A stretch of DNA of 64,000 bases from Panagrolaimus kolymaensis (Eukaryota; Nematoda; Chromadorea; Rhabditida; Panagrolaimidae): contig JAJQJQ010000032.1 in the NCBI GenBank assembly GCA_028622995.1, positions 2,542,001-2,606,000 on the forward strand. Reading direction: 5' to 3'. The notes under the pieces are model-generated. The model searched no databases. It was not told the DNA's origin and saw only the letters and a list, made by a program, of their open reading frames with translations. Positions 37,661 to 50,741 of the stretch are shown one piece after another. The position numbers and the translations under genes were made by a program. The stretch's first letter is position 1, and every line of letters begins with the position of its first letter.

Positions 37661-40600
37661 AAAATAAGATCTGCTGAAGGGGAAAAAATTATTTGTTTCA
37701 TAATTAAAATTTTTGATTAAGGTATCATCTAAATGCTTGATACATGTGTTCAACGAAAAAAGTTCATCGATTGAGGTACTTCCCGTGCATGCGATTCAAA
37801 ATCCCGTTGAGAATAATTTTAATATATTTAATAATGAATATTTAAAACAAAAAATCCATATCTCCAATTCAAGCCCTAATTCAAAACGAGTTTCACTTAT
37901 GTATTGCCTCAAAGCTTGCTTGATACATGTGTTCTTATTTTGCAGCCATTTTTGAAATGTCTTTTATTTGATTGTATTTTTTGACAAAAAAACAAAGAAA
38001 AAGATTAAAAAATAAGATCTGCTGAAGGGGAAAAAATTATTTGTTTCATAATTAAAATTTTTGATTAAGGTATCATCTAAATGCTTGATACATGTGTTCA
38101 ACGAAAAAAGTTCATCGATTGAGGTACTTCCCGTGCATGCGATTCAAAATCCCGTTGAGAATAATTTTAATATATTTAATAATGAATATTTAAAACAAAA
38201 AATCCATATCTCCAATTCAAGCCCTAATTCAAAACGAGTTTCATTAATGTCTTGCCTCAAAGCTTGATACATGTGTTCTTATTTTGCAGCCATTTTTGAA
38301 ATGTCTTTTATTTGATTGTATTTTTTGACAAAAAAACAAAGAAAAAGATTAAAAAATAAGATCTGCTGAAGGGGAAAAAATTATTTGTTTCATAATTAAA
38401 ATTTTTGATTAAGGTATCATCTAAATGCTTGATACATGTGTTCAACGAAAAAAGTTCATCGATTGAGGTACTTCCCGTGCATGCGATTCAAAATCCCGTT
38501 GAGAATAATTTTAATATATTTAATAATGAATATTTAAAACAAAAAATCCATATCTCCAATTCAAGCCCTAATTCAAAACGAGTTTCATTAATGTCTTGCC
38601 TCAAAGCTTGATACATGTGTTCTTATTTTGCAGCCATTTTTGAAATGTCTTTTATTTGATTGTATTTTTTGACAAAAAAACAAAGAAAAAGATTAAAAAA
38701 TAAGATCTGCTGAAGGGGAAAAAATTATTTGTTTCATAATTAAAATTTTTGATTAAGGTATCATCTAAATGCTTGATACATGTGTTCAACGAAAAAAGTT
38801 CATCGATTGAGGTACTTCCCGTGCATGCGATTCAAAATCCCGTTGAGAATAATTTTAATATATTTAATAATGAATATTTAAAACAAAAAATCCATATCTC
38901 CAATTCAAGCCCTAATTCAAAACGAGTTTCACTTATGTATTGCCTCAAAGCTTGCTTGATACATGTGTTCTTATTTTGCAGCCATTTTTGAAATGTCTTT
39001 TATTTGATTGTATTTTTTGACAAAAAAACAAAGAAAAAGATTAAAAAATAAGATCTGCTGAAGGGGAAAAAATTATTTGTTTCATAATTAAAATTTTTGA
39101 TTAAGGTATCATCTAAATGCTTGATACATGTGTTCAACGAAAAAAGTTCATCGATTGAGGTACTTCCCGTGCATGCGATTCAAAATCCCGTTGAGAATAA
39201 TTTTAATATATTTAATAATGAATATTTAAAACAAAAAATCCATATCTCCAATTCAAGCCCTAATTCAAAACGAGTTTCATTAATGTCTTGCCTCAAAGCT
39301 TGATACATGTGTTCTTATTTTGCAGCCATTTTTGAAATGTCTTTTATTTGATTGTATTTTTTGACAAAAAAACAAAGAAAAATATTAAAAAATAAGATCT
39401 GCTGAAGGGGAAAAAATTATTTGTTTCATAATTAAAATTTTTGATTAAGGTATCATCTAAATGCTTGATACATGTGTTCAACGAAAAAAGTTCATCGATT
39501 GAGGTACTTCCCGTGCATGCGATTCAAAATCCCGTTGAGAATAATTTTAATATATTTAATAATGAATATTTAAAACAAAAAATCCATATCTCCAATTCAA
39601 GCCCTAATTCAAAACGAGTTTCATTAATGTCTTGCCTCAAAGCTTGATACATGTGTTCTTATTTTGCAGCCATTTTTGAAATGTCTTTTATTTGATTGTA
39701 TTTTTTGACAAAAAAACAAAGAAAAAGATTAAAAAATAAGATCTGCTGAAGGGGAAAAAATTATTTGTTTCATAATTAAAATTTTTGATTAAGGTATCAT
39801 CTAAATGCTTGATACATGTGTTCAACGAAAAAAGTTCATCGATTGAGGTACTTCCCGTGCATGCGATTCAAAATCCCGTTGAGAATAATTTTAATATATT
39901 TAATAATGAATATTTAAAACAAAAAATCCATATCTCCAATTCAAGCCCTAATTCAAAACGAGTTTCATTAATGTCTTGCCTCAAAGCTTGATACATGTGT
40001 TCTTATTTTGCAGCCATTTTTGAAATGTCTTTTATTTGATTGTATTTTTTGACAAAAAAACAAAGAAAAAGATTAAAAAATAAGATCTGCTGAAGGGGAA
40101 AAAATTATTTGTTTCATAATTAAAATTTTTGATTAAGGTATCATCTAAATGCTTGATACATGTGTTCAACGAAAAAAGTTCATCGATTGAGGTACTTCCC
40201 GTGCATGCGATTCAAAATCCCGTTGAGAATAATTTTAATATATTTAATAATGAATATTTAAAACAAAAAATCCATATCTCCAATTCAAGCCCTAATTCAA
40301 AACGAGTTTCACTTATGTATTGCCTCAAAGCTTGCTTGATACATGTGTTCTTATTTTGCAGCCATTTTTGAAATGTCTTTTATTTGATTGTATTTTTTGA
40401 CAAAAAAACAAAGAAAAATATTAAAAAATAAGATCTGCTGAAGGGGAAAAAATTATTTGTTTCATAATTAAAATTTTTGATTAAGGTATCATCTAAATGC
40501 TTGATACATGTGTTCAACGAAAAAAGTTCATCGATTGAGGTACTTCCCGTGCATGCGATTCAAAATCCCGTTGAGAATAATTTTAATATATTTAATAATG

Positions 40601-42425
40601 AATATTTAAAACAAAAAATCCATATCTCCAATTCAAGCCCTAATTCAAAACGAGTTTCACTTATGTATTGCCTCAAAGCTTGCTTGATACATGTGTTCTT
40701 ATTTTGCAGCCATTTTTGAAATGTCTTTTATTTGATTGTATTTTTTGACAAAAAAACAAAGAAAAATATTAAAAAATAAGATCTGCTGAAGGGGAAAAAA
40801 TTATTTGTTTCATAATTAAAATTTTTGATTAAGGTATCATCTAAATGCTTGATACATGTGTTCAACGAAAAAAGTTCATCGATTGAGGTACTTCCCGTGC
40901 ATGCGATTCAAAATCCCGTTGAGAATAATTTTAATATATTTAATAATGAATATTTAAAACAAAAAATCCATATCTCCAATTCAAGCCCTAATTCAAAACG
41001 AGTTTCATTAATGTCTTGCCTCAAAGCTTGATACATGTGTTCTTATTTTGCAGCCATTTTTGAAATGTCTTTTATTTGATTGTATTTTTTGACAAAAAAA
41101 CAAAGAAAAAGATTAAAAAATAAGATCTGCTGAAGGGGAAAAAATTATTTGTTTCATAATTAAAATTTTTGATTAAGGTATCATCTAAATGCTTGATACA
41201 TGTGTTCAACGAAAAAAGTTCATCGATTGAGGTACTTCCCGTGCATGCGATTCAAAATCCCGTTGAGAATAATTTTAATATATTTAATAATGAATATTTA
41301 AAACAAAAAATCCATATCTCCAATTCAAGCCCTAATTCAAAACGAGTTTCACTTATGTATTGCCTCAAAGCTTGCTTGATACATGTGTTCTTATTTTGCA
41401 GCCATTTTTGAAATGTCTTTTATTTGATTGTATTTTTTGACAAAAAAACAAAGAAAAATATTAAAAAATAAGATCTGCTGAAGGGGAAAAAATTATTTGT
41501 TTCATAATTAAAATTTTTGATTAAGGTATCATCTAAATGCTTGATACATGTGTTCAACGAAAAAAGTTCATCGATTGAGGTACTTCCCGTTCATGCGATT
41601 CAAAATCCCGTTGAGAATAATTTAATATATTTAATAATGAATATTTAAAACAAATAATCCATATCTCCAATTCAAGCCCTAATTCAAAACGAGTTTCATT
41701 AATGTCTTGCCTCAAAGCTTGATACATGTGTTCTTATTTTGCAGCCATTTTTGAAATGTCTTTTATTTGATTGTATTTTTTGACAAAAAAACAAAGAAAA
41801 AGATTAAAAAATAAGATCTGCTGAAGGGGAAAAAATTATTTGTTTCATAATTAAAATTTTTGATTAAGGTATCATCTAAATGCTTGATACATGTGTTCAA
41901 CGAAAAAAGTTCATCGATTGAGGTACTTCCCGTGCATGCGATTCAAAATCCCGTTGAGAATAATTTTAATATATTTAATAATGAATATTTAAAACAAAAA
42001 ATCCATATCTCCAATTCAAGCCCTAATTCAAAACGAGTTTCATTAATGTCTTGCCTCAAAGCTTGATACATGTGTTCTTATTTTGCAGCCATTTTTGAAA
42101 TGTCTTTTATTTGATTGTATTTTTTGACAAAAAAACAAAGAAAAAGATTAAAAAATAAGATCTGCTGAAGGGGAAAAAATTATTTGTTTCATAATTAAAA
42201 TTTTTGATTAAGGTATCATCTAAATGCTTGATACATGTGTTCAACGAAAAAAGTTCATCGATTGAGGTACTTCCCGCGCATGCGATTCAAAATCCCATTG
42301 GGAATAATTTTAAAATAATTAATTAAAAATATTTGGAACAAAATATCCATATCTCCAATTCAAGACCTAATTCAAAACGAGATTCACTTTTGTCTTGCCT
42401 CTATGCTTGCTTGATACATGTGTTC
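37661..42425. repeat. Alpha-dominated 344/348-bp unit subarray
   Basis: Almost all cores are alpha and highly uniform. The 348-bp units here have the full GCTTGCTT and the TCACTTATGTATTGCC tail. The 344-bp units have TCATTAATGTCTTGCC with the GCTT deletion. The two length classes are therefore linked to two tail haplotypes. A slightly degenerate unit at about 41.59-41.66 kb has CCCGTTCATGCG, one T fewer in AATAATTTAATA, and AAATAATCC. Confidence 0.88.
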
Positions 42426-42550
42426 GGTAGGTCAGAAAATCAAAATTTTTGAATTGCGGTTATTTTTTTTATTTTCCAATTAATTTTTATTTATTTTTTT
42501 AATCCTAATAATGTATGTCGTTTTTAACTCGCTGCCTCGAATAACGAGAT

Positions 42551-42570
42551 ATGAATCCACGAAGATTCAT
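42551..42570. repeat. Inverted repeat inside C unit 1
   Basis: ATGAATC and GATTCAT form 7-bp arms around a 6-base loop (CACGAA). It recurs at the same offset in all nine C units. No function is evident. Confidence 0.6.
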
Positions 42571-42672
42571 AATCAATAACATAGGTATTTTATGTTCAGA
42601 GCCACATAGCTCGATTTGAGCCTTATCTTTCACTAAAGAAATGCCCATCGACTTTTGTAGATTTATATGTGA

Positions 42673-42690
42673 TTTATCACTTGTGATAAA
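42673..42690. repeat. Inverted repeat inside C unit 1
   Basis: TTTATCAC and GTGATAAA form perfect 8-bp arms separated by TT. The dyad is kept in all nine C units. It could be a protein-binding dyad, but nothing else supports that. Confidence 0.6.
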
Positions 42691-44499
42691 CAAAATTTTT
42701 TTAAAGCTTCATTACTTTTGTGTTTGGAATTTATTTTCCTTTATCAAAGCATTTTTTGCTTTAATTGTAATTTTTGAATGCTTCCAAATCGTCACCATAG
42801 GATCGAATTTGAAAAATATCATTGAAAATGGATGTAAAAATGTATGAAAAATGATATTAATAAAGCACATTTTCTCTGGAACTTTTTTTTCTTATTCAAA
42901 AAGTTTTAAATTCGATTATGGTATATCATGTGTCCATAATAAAAATAATTTTTGGTTGAAGGTCATAATTGGTATGGGATTCAAAATCCTCTTGGCATTA
43001 ATTTTTAAAAATCATAAGAAAAATATCTGGATCAAAAAATTCATATCTCCAATTCAAGACCTAATTCAAAACGAGATTCACTTTTGTCTTGCCTCAAAGC
43101 TTGCTTGATACATGTGTTCTTATTTTGCAGCCATTTTTGAAATGTCTTTTATTTGATTGTATTTTTTGACAAAAAAACAAAGAAAAAGATTAAAAAATAA
43201 GATCTGCTGAAGGGGAAAAAATTATTTGTTTCATAATTAAAATTTTTGATTAAGGTATCATCTAAATGCTTGATACATGTGTTCAACGAAAAAAGTTCAT
43301 CGATTGAGGTACTTCCCGTGCATGCGATTCAAAATCCCGTTGAGAATAATTTTAATATATTTAATAATGAATATTTAAAACAAAAAATCCATATCTCCAA
43401 TTCAAGCCCTAATTCAAAACGAGTTTCATTAATGTCTTGCCTCAAAGCTTGATACATGTGTTCTTATTTTGCAGCCATTTTTGAAATGTCTTTTATTTGA
43501 TTGTATTTTTTGACAAAAAAACAAAGAAAAAGATTAAAAAATAAGATCTGCTGAAGGGGAAAAAATTATTTGTTTCATAATTAAAATTTTTGATTAAGGT
43601 ATCATCTAAATGCTTGATACATGTGTTCAACGAAAAAAGTTCATCGATTGAGGTACTTCCCGTGCATGCGATTCAAAATCCCGTTGAGAATAATTTTAAT
43701 ATATTTAATAATGAATATTTAAAACAAAAAATCCATATCTCCAATTCAAGCCCTAATTCAAAACGAGTTTCATTAATGTCTTGCCTCAAAGCTTGATACA
43801 TGTGTTCTTATTTTGCAGCCATTTTTGAAATGTCTTTTATTTGATTGTATTTTTTGACAAAAAAACAAAGAAAAAGATTAAAAAATAAGATCTGCTGAAG
43901 GGGAAAAAATTATTTGTTTCATAATTAAAATTTTTGATTAAGGTATCATCTAAATGCTTGATACATGTGTTCAACGAAAAAAGTTCATCGATTGAGGTAC
44001 TTCCCGTGCATGCGATTCAAAATCCCGTTGAGAATAATTTTAATATATTTAATAATGAATATTTAAAACAAAAAATCCATATCTCCAATTCAAGCCCTAA
44101 TTCAAAACGAGTTTCATTAATGTCTTGCCTCAAAGCTTGATACATGTGTTCTTATTTTGCAGCCATTTTTGAAATGTCTTTTATTTGATTGTATTTTTTA
44201 ACAAAAAAACAAAGAAAAAGATTAAAAAATAAGATCTGCTGAAGGGGAAAAAATTATTTGTTTCATAATTAAAATTTTTGATTAAGGTATCATCTAAATG
44301 CTTGATACATGTGTTCAACGAAAAAAGTTCATCGATTGAGGTACTTCCCGCGCATGCGATTCAAAATCCCATTGGGAATAATTTTAAAATAATTAATTAA
44401 AAATATTTGGAACAAAATATCCATATCTCCAATTCAAGACCTAATTCAAAACGAGATTCACTTTTGTCTTGCCTCTATGCTTGCTTGATACATGTGTTC

Positions 44500-45193
44500 G
44501 GTAGGTCAGAAAATCAAAATTTTTGAATTGCGGTTATTTTTTTTATTTTCCAATTAATTTTTATTTATTTTTTTAATCCTAATAATGTATGTCGTTTTTA
44601 ACTCGCTGCCTCGAATAACGAGATATGAATCCACGAAGATTCATAATCAATAACATAGGTATTTTATGTTCAGAGCCACATAGCTCGATTTGAGCCTTAT
44701 CTTTCACTAAAGAAATGCCCATCGACTTTTGTAGATTTATATGTGATTTATCACTTGTGATAAACAAAATTTTTTTAAAGCTTCATTACTTTTGTGTTTG
44801 GAATTTATTTTCCTTTATCAAAGCATTTTTTGCTTTAATTGTAATTTTTGAATGCTTCCAAATCGTCACCATAGGATCGAATTTGAAAAATATCATTGAA
44901 AATGGATGTAAAAATGTATGAAAAATGATATTAATAAAGCACATTTTCTCTGGAACTTTTTTTTCTTATTCAAAAAGTTTTAAATTCGATTATGGTATAT
45001 CATGTGTCCATAATAAAAATAATTTTTGGTTGAAGGTCATAATTGGTATGGGATTCAAAATCCTCTTGGCATTAATTTTTAAAAATCATAAGAAAAATAT
45101 CTGGATCAAAAAATTCATATCTCCAATTCAAGACCTAATTCAAAACGAGATTCACTTTTGTCTTGCCTCAAAGCTTGCTTGATACATGTGTTC
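44500..45193. repeat. C unit 2
   Basis: 694 bp, 2074 bp after unit 1. The preceding 348-bp unit has the private CCCGCGCATGCG box. Its core keeps GGTATGGGATTC. Confidence 0.93.
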
Positions 45194-46229
45194 TTATTTT
45201 GCAGCCATTTTTGAAATGTCTTTTATTTGATTGTATTTTTTGACAAAAAAACAAAGAAAAAGATTAAAAAATAAGATCTGCTGAAGGGGAAAAAATTATT
45301 TGTTTCATAATTAAAATTTTTGATTAAGGTATCATCTAAATGCTTGATACATGTGTTCAACGAAAAAAGTTCATCGATTGAGGTACTTCCCGTGCATGCG
45401 ATTCAAAATCCCGTTGAGAATAATTTTAATATATTTAATAATGAATATTTAAAACAAAAAATCCATATCTCCAATTCAAGCCCTAATTCAAAACGAGTTT
45501 CATTAATGTCTTGCCTCAAAGCTTGATACATGTGTTCTTATTTTGCAGCCATTTTTGAAATGTCTTTTATTTGATTGTATTTTTTGACAAAAAAACAAAG
45601 AAAAAGATTAAAAAATAAGATCTGCTGAAGGGGAAAAAATTATTTGTTTCATAATTAAAATTTTTGATTAAGGTATCATCTAAATGCTTGATACATGTGT
45701 TCAACGAAAAAAGTTCATCGATTGAGGTACTTCCCGTGCATGCGATTCAAAATCCCGTTGAGAATAATTTTAATATATTTAATAATGAATATTTAAAACA
45801 AAAAATCCATATCTCCAATTCAAGCCCTAATTCAAAACGAGTTTCATTAATGTCTTGCCTCAAAGCTTGATACATGTGTTCTTATTTTGCAGCCATTTTT
45901 GAAATGTCTTTTATTTGATTGTATTTTTTAACAAAAAAACAAAGAAAAAGATTAAAAAATAAGATCTGCTGAAGGGGAAAAAATTATTTGTTTCATAATT
46001 AAAATTTTTGATTAAGGTATCATCTAAATGCTTGATACATGTGTTCAACGAAAAAAGTTCATCGATTGAGGTACTTCCCGCGCATGCGATTCAAAATCCC
46101 ATTGGGAATAATTTTAAAATAATTAATTAAAAATATTTGGAACAAAATATCCATATCTCCAATTCAAGACCTAATTCAAAACGAGATTCACTTTTGTCTT
46201 GCCTCTATGCTTGCTTGATACATGTGTTC

Positions 46230-46923
46230 GGTAGGTCAGAAAATCAAAATTTTTGAATTGCGGTTATTTTTTTTATTTTCCAATTAATTTTTATTTATTT
46301 TTTTAATCCTAATAATGTATGTCGTTTTTAACTCGCTGCCTCGAATAACGAGATATGAATCCACGAAGATTCATAATCAATAACATAGGTATTTTATGTT
46401 CAGAGCCACATAGCTCGATTTGAGCCTTATCTTTCACTAAAGAAATGCCCATCGACTTTTGTAGATTTATATGTGATTTATCACTTGTGATAAACAAAAT
46501 TTTTTTAAAGCTTCATTACTTTTGTGTTTGGAATTTATTTTCCTTTATCAAAGCATTTTTTGCTTTAATTGTAATTTTTGAATGCTTCCAAATCGTCACC
46601 ATAGGATCGAATTTGAAAAATATCATTGAAAATGGATGTAAAAATGTATGAAAAATGATATTAATAAAGCACATTTTCTCTGGAACTTTTTTTTCTTATT
46701 CAAAAAGTTTTAAATTCGATTATGGTATATCATGTGTCCATAATAAAAATAATTTTTGGTTGAAGGTCATAATTGGTATGCGATTCAAAATCCTCTTGGC
46801 ATTAATTTTTAAAAATCATAAGAAAAATATCTGGATCAAAAAATTCATATCTCCAATTCAAGACCTAATTCAAAACGAGATTCACTTTTGTCTTGCCTCA
46901 AAGCTTGCTTGATACATGTGTTC
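46230..46923. repeat. C unit 3
   Basis: 694 bp, 1730 bp after unit 2. It has GGTATGCGATTC instead of GGTATGGGATTC, restoring the GCGATTC of ordinary cores. This change is shared with units 5 and 9. Confidence 0.93.
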
Positions 46924-47271
46924 TTATTTTGCAGCCATTTTTGAAATGTCTTTTATTTGATTGTATTTTTTGACAAAAAAACAAAGAAAAATATTAAAAA
47001 ATAAGATCTGCTGAAGGGGAAAAAATTATTTGTTTCATAATTAAAATTTTTGATTAAGGTATCATCTAAATGCTTGATACATGTGTTCAACGAAAAAAGT
47101 TCATCGATTGAGGTACTTCCCGTGCATGCGATTCAAAATCCCATTGGGAATAATTTTAAAATAATTAATTAAAAATATTTGGAACAAAATATCCATATCT
47201 CCAATTCAAGACCTAATTCAAAACGAGATTCACTTTTGTCTTGCCTCTATGCTTGCTTGATACATGTGTTC

Positions 47272-47964
47272 GGTAGGTCAGAAAATCAAAATTTTTGAAT
47301 TGCGGTTATTTTTTTTATTTTCCAATTAATTTTTATTTATTTTTTTAATCCTAATAATGTATGTCGTTTTTAACTCGCTGCCTCGAATAACGAGATATGA
47401 ATCCACGAAGATTCATAATCAATAACATAGGTATTTTATGTTCAGAGCCACATAGCTCGATTTGACCTTATCTTTCACTAAAGAAATGCCCATCGACTTT
47501 TGTAGATTTATATGTGATTTATCACTTGTGATAAACAAAATTTTTTTAAAGCTTCATTACTTTTGTGTTTGGAATTTATTTTCCTTTATCAAAGCATTTT
47601 TTGCTTTAATTGTAATTTTTGAATGCTTCCAAATCGTCACCATAGGATCGAATTTGAAAAATATCATTGAAAATGGATGTAAAAATATATGAAAAATGAT
47701 ATTAATAAAGCACATTTTCTCTGGAACTTTTTTTTCTTATTCAAAAAGTTTTAAATTCGATTATGGTATATCATGTGTCCATAATAAAAATAATTTTTGG
47801 TTGAAGGTCATAATTGGTATGGGATTCAAAATCCTCTTGGCATTAATTTTTAAAAATCATAAGAAAAATATCTGGATCAAAAAATTCATATCTCCAATTC
47901 AAGACCTAATTCAAAACGAGATTCACTTTTGTCTTGCCTCTATGCTTGCTTGATACATGTGTTC
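47272..47964. repeat. C unit 4, with 1-bp deletion and a hybrid 3' end
   Basis: 693 bp. One G is lost (TTTGACCTTATC instead of TTTGAGCCTTATC). The 3' end carries the gamma-type CTCTATGC rather than the CTCAAAGC found in the other C units, and it runs directly into unit 5 with no 344/348-bp unit between. The hybrid end marks a crossover between a C core and an ordinary core. Confidence 0.93.
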
Positions 47965-48658
47965 GGTAGGTCAGAAAATCAAAATTTTTGAATTGCGGTT
48001 ATTTTTTTTATTTTCCAATTAATTTTTATTTATTTTTTTAATCCTAATAATGTATGTCGTTTTTAACTCGCTGCCTCGAATAACGAGATATGAATCCACG
48101 AAGATTCATAATCAATAACATAGGTATTTTATGTTCAGAGCCACATAGCTCGATTTGAGCCTTATCTTTCACTAAAGAAATGCCCATCGACTTTTGTAGA
48201 TTTATATGTGATTTATCACTTGTGATAAACAAAATTTTTTTAAAGCTTCATTACTTTTGTGTTTGGAATTTATTTTCCTTTATCAAAGCATTTTTTGCTT
48301 TAATTGTAATTTTTGAATGCTTCCAAATCGTCACCATAGGATCGAATTTGAAAAATATCATTGAAAATGGATGTAAAAATGTATGAAAAATGATATTAAT
48401 AAAGCACATTTTCTCTGGAACTTTTTTTTCTTATTCAAAAAGTTTTAAATTCGATTATGGTATATCATGTGTCCATAATAAAAATAATTTTTGGTTGAAG
48501 TTCATAATTGGTATGCGATTCAAAATCCTCTTGGCATTAATTTTTAAAAATCATAAGAAAAATATCTGGATCAAAAAATTCATATCTCCAATTCAAGACC
48601 TAATTCAAAACGAGATTCACTTTTGTCTTGCCTCAAAGCTTGCTTGATACATGTGTTC
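47965..48658. repeat. C unit 5
   Basis: 694 bp, abutting unit 4. It shares GGTATGCGATTC with unit 3, 1735 bp upstream, and adds a private change (TTGAAGTTCATAATT instead of TTGAAGGTCATAATT). Confidence 0.93.
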
Positions 48659-49006
48659 TTATTTTGCAGCCATTTTTGAAATGTCTTTTATTTGATTGTA
48701 TTTTTTGACAAAAAAACAAAGAAAAATATTAAAAAATAAGATCTGCTGAAGGGGAAAAAATTATTTGTTTCATAATTAAAATTTTTGATTAAGGTATCAT
48801 CTAAATGCTTGATACATGTGTTCAACGAAAAAAGTTCATCGATTGAGGTACTTCCCGTGCATGCGATTCAAAATCCCATTGGGAATAATTTTAAAATAAT
48901 TAATTAAAAATATTTGGAACAAAATATCCATATCTCCAATTCAAGACCTAATTCAAAACGAGATTCACTTTTGTCTTGCCTCTATGCTTGCTTGATACAT
49001 GTGTTC

Positions 49007-49699
49007 GGTAGGTCAGAAAATCAAAATTTTTGAATTGCGGTTATTTTTTTTATTTTCCAATTAATTTTTATTTATTTTTTTAATCCTAATAATGTATGTC
49101 GTTTTTAACTCGCTGCCTCGAATAACGAGATATGAATCCACGAAGATTCATAATCAATAACATAGGTATTTTATGTTCAGAGCCACATAGCTCGATTTGA
49201 CCTTATCTTTCACTAAAGAAATGCCCATCGACTTTTGTAGATTTATATGTGATTTATCACTTGTGATAAACAAAATTTTTTTAAAGCTTCATTACTTTTG
49301 TGTTTGGAATTTATTTTCCTTTATCAAAGCATTTTTTGCTTTAATTGTAATTTTTGAATGCTTCCAAATCGTCACCATAGGATCGAATTTGAAAAATATC
49401 ATTGAAAATGGATGTAAAAATGTATGAAAAATGATATTAATAAAGCACATTTTCTCTGGAACTTTTTTTTCTTATTCAAAAAGTTTTAAATTCGATTATG
49501 GTATATCATGTGTCCATAATAAAAATAATTTTTGGTTGAAGGTCATAATTGGTATGGGATTCAAAATCCTCTTGGCATTAATTTTTAAAAATCATAAGAA
49601 AAATATCTGGATCAAAAAATTCATATCTCCAATTCAAGACCTAATTCAAAACGAGATTCACTTTTGTCTTGCCTCAAAGCTTGCTTGATACATGTGTTC
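49007..49699. repeat. C unit 6, with the unit 4 deletion
   Basis: 693 bp. It shares the single-G deletion with unit 4 exactly 1735 bp upstream but has the normal CTCAAAGC 3' end, so the hybrid end of unit 4 is not part of the shared ancestry. Confidence 0.93.
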
Positions 49700-50047
49700 T
49701 TATTTTGCAGCCATTTTTGAAATGTCTTTTATTTGATTGTATTTTTTGACAAAAAAACAAAGAAAAATATTAAAAAATAAGATCTGCTGAAGGGGAAAAA
49801 ATTATTTGTTTCATAATTAAAATTTTTGATTAAGGTATCATCTAAATGCTTGATACATGTGTTCAACGAAAAAAGTTCATCGATTGAGGTACTTCCCGTG
49901 CATGCGATTCAAAATCCCATTGGGAATAATTTTAAAATAATTAATTAAAAATATTTGGAACAAAATATCCATATCTCCAATTCAAGACCTAATTCAAAAC
50001 GAGATTCACTTTTGTCTTGCCTCTATGCTTGCTTGATACATGTGTTC

Positions 50048-50741
50048 GGTAGGTCAGAAAATCAAAATTTTTGAATTGCGGTTATTTTTTTTATTTTCCA
50101 ATTAATTTTTATTTATTTTTTTAATCCTAATAATGTATGTCGTTTTTAACTCGCTGCCTCGAATAACGAGATATGAATCCACGAAGATTCATAATCAATA
50201 ACATAGGTATTTTATGTTCAGAGCCACATAGCTCGATTTGAGCCTTATCTTTCACTAAAGAAATGCCCATCGATTTTTGTAGATTTATATGTGATTTATC
50301 ACTTGTGATAAACAAAATTTTTTTAAAGCTTCATTACTTTTGTGTTTGGAATTTATTTTCCTTTATCAAAGCATTTTTTGCTTTAATTGTAATTTTTGAA
50401 TGCTTCCAAATCGTCACCATAGGATCGAATTTGAAAAATATCATTGAAAATGGATGTAAAAATGTATGAAAAATGATATTAATAAAGCACATTTTCTCTG
50501 GAACTTTTTTTTCTTATTCAAAAAGTTTTAAATTCGATTATGGTATATCATGTGTCCATAATAAAAATAATTTTTGGTTGAAGGTCATAATTGGTATGGG
50601 ATTCAAAATCCTCTTGGCATTAATTTTTAAAAATCATAAGAAAAATATCTGGATCAAAAAATTCATATCTCCAATTCAAGACCTAATTCAAAACGAGATT
50701 CACTTTTGTCTTGCCTCAAAGCTTGCTTGATACATGTGTTC
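50048..50741. repeat. C unit 7
   Basis: 694 bp. Private C to T (CCCATCGATTTTTG instead of CCCATCGACTTTTG). It starts the run of regular 1730-bp repeats on the right side of the block. Confidence 0.93.

Larger units (their letters stand above)
42426..43119. repeat. C unit 1 (694 bp, reference)
   Basis: 510 bp (42426-42935) begin GGTAGGTCAGAAAATC and end in CATGTGTCC, a diverged form of the CATGTGTTC junction. They are followed by a diverged 184-bp core (42936-43119). The core homology is visible as GGGATTCAAAATCCTCTTGG, TTAAAAATCATAAG and TTCATATCTCCAATTC, and its last ~70 bp is identical to beta cores. The upstream 510 bp is unique to C. The length equals 2 x 347, suggesting an old dimer. 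Confidence 0.95.

Noticed and set aside
42851..43108. 85-codon plus-strand frame repeated in each C unit
   Set aside because: It runs from the C-specific DNA into the diverged core and ends in the same frame context as ordinary cores. The composition is that of the AT-rich repeat, so I treat it as non-coding.
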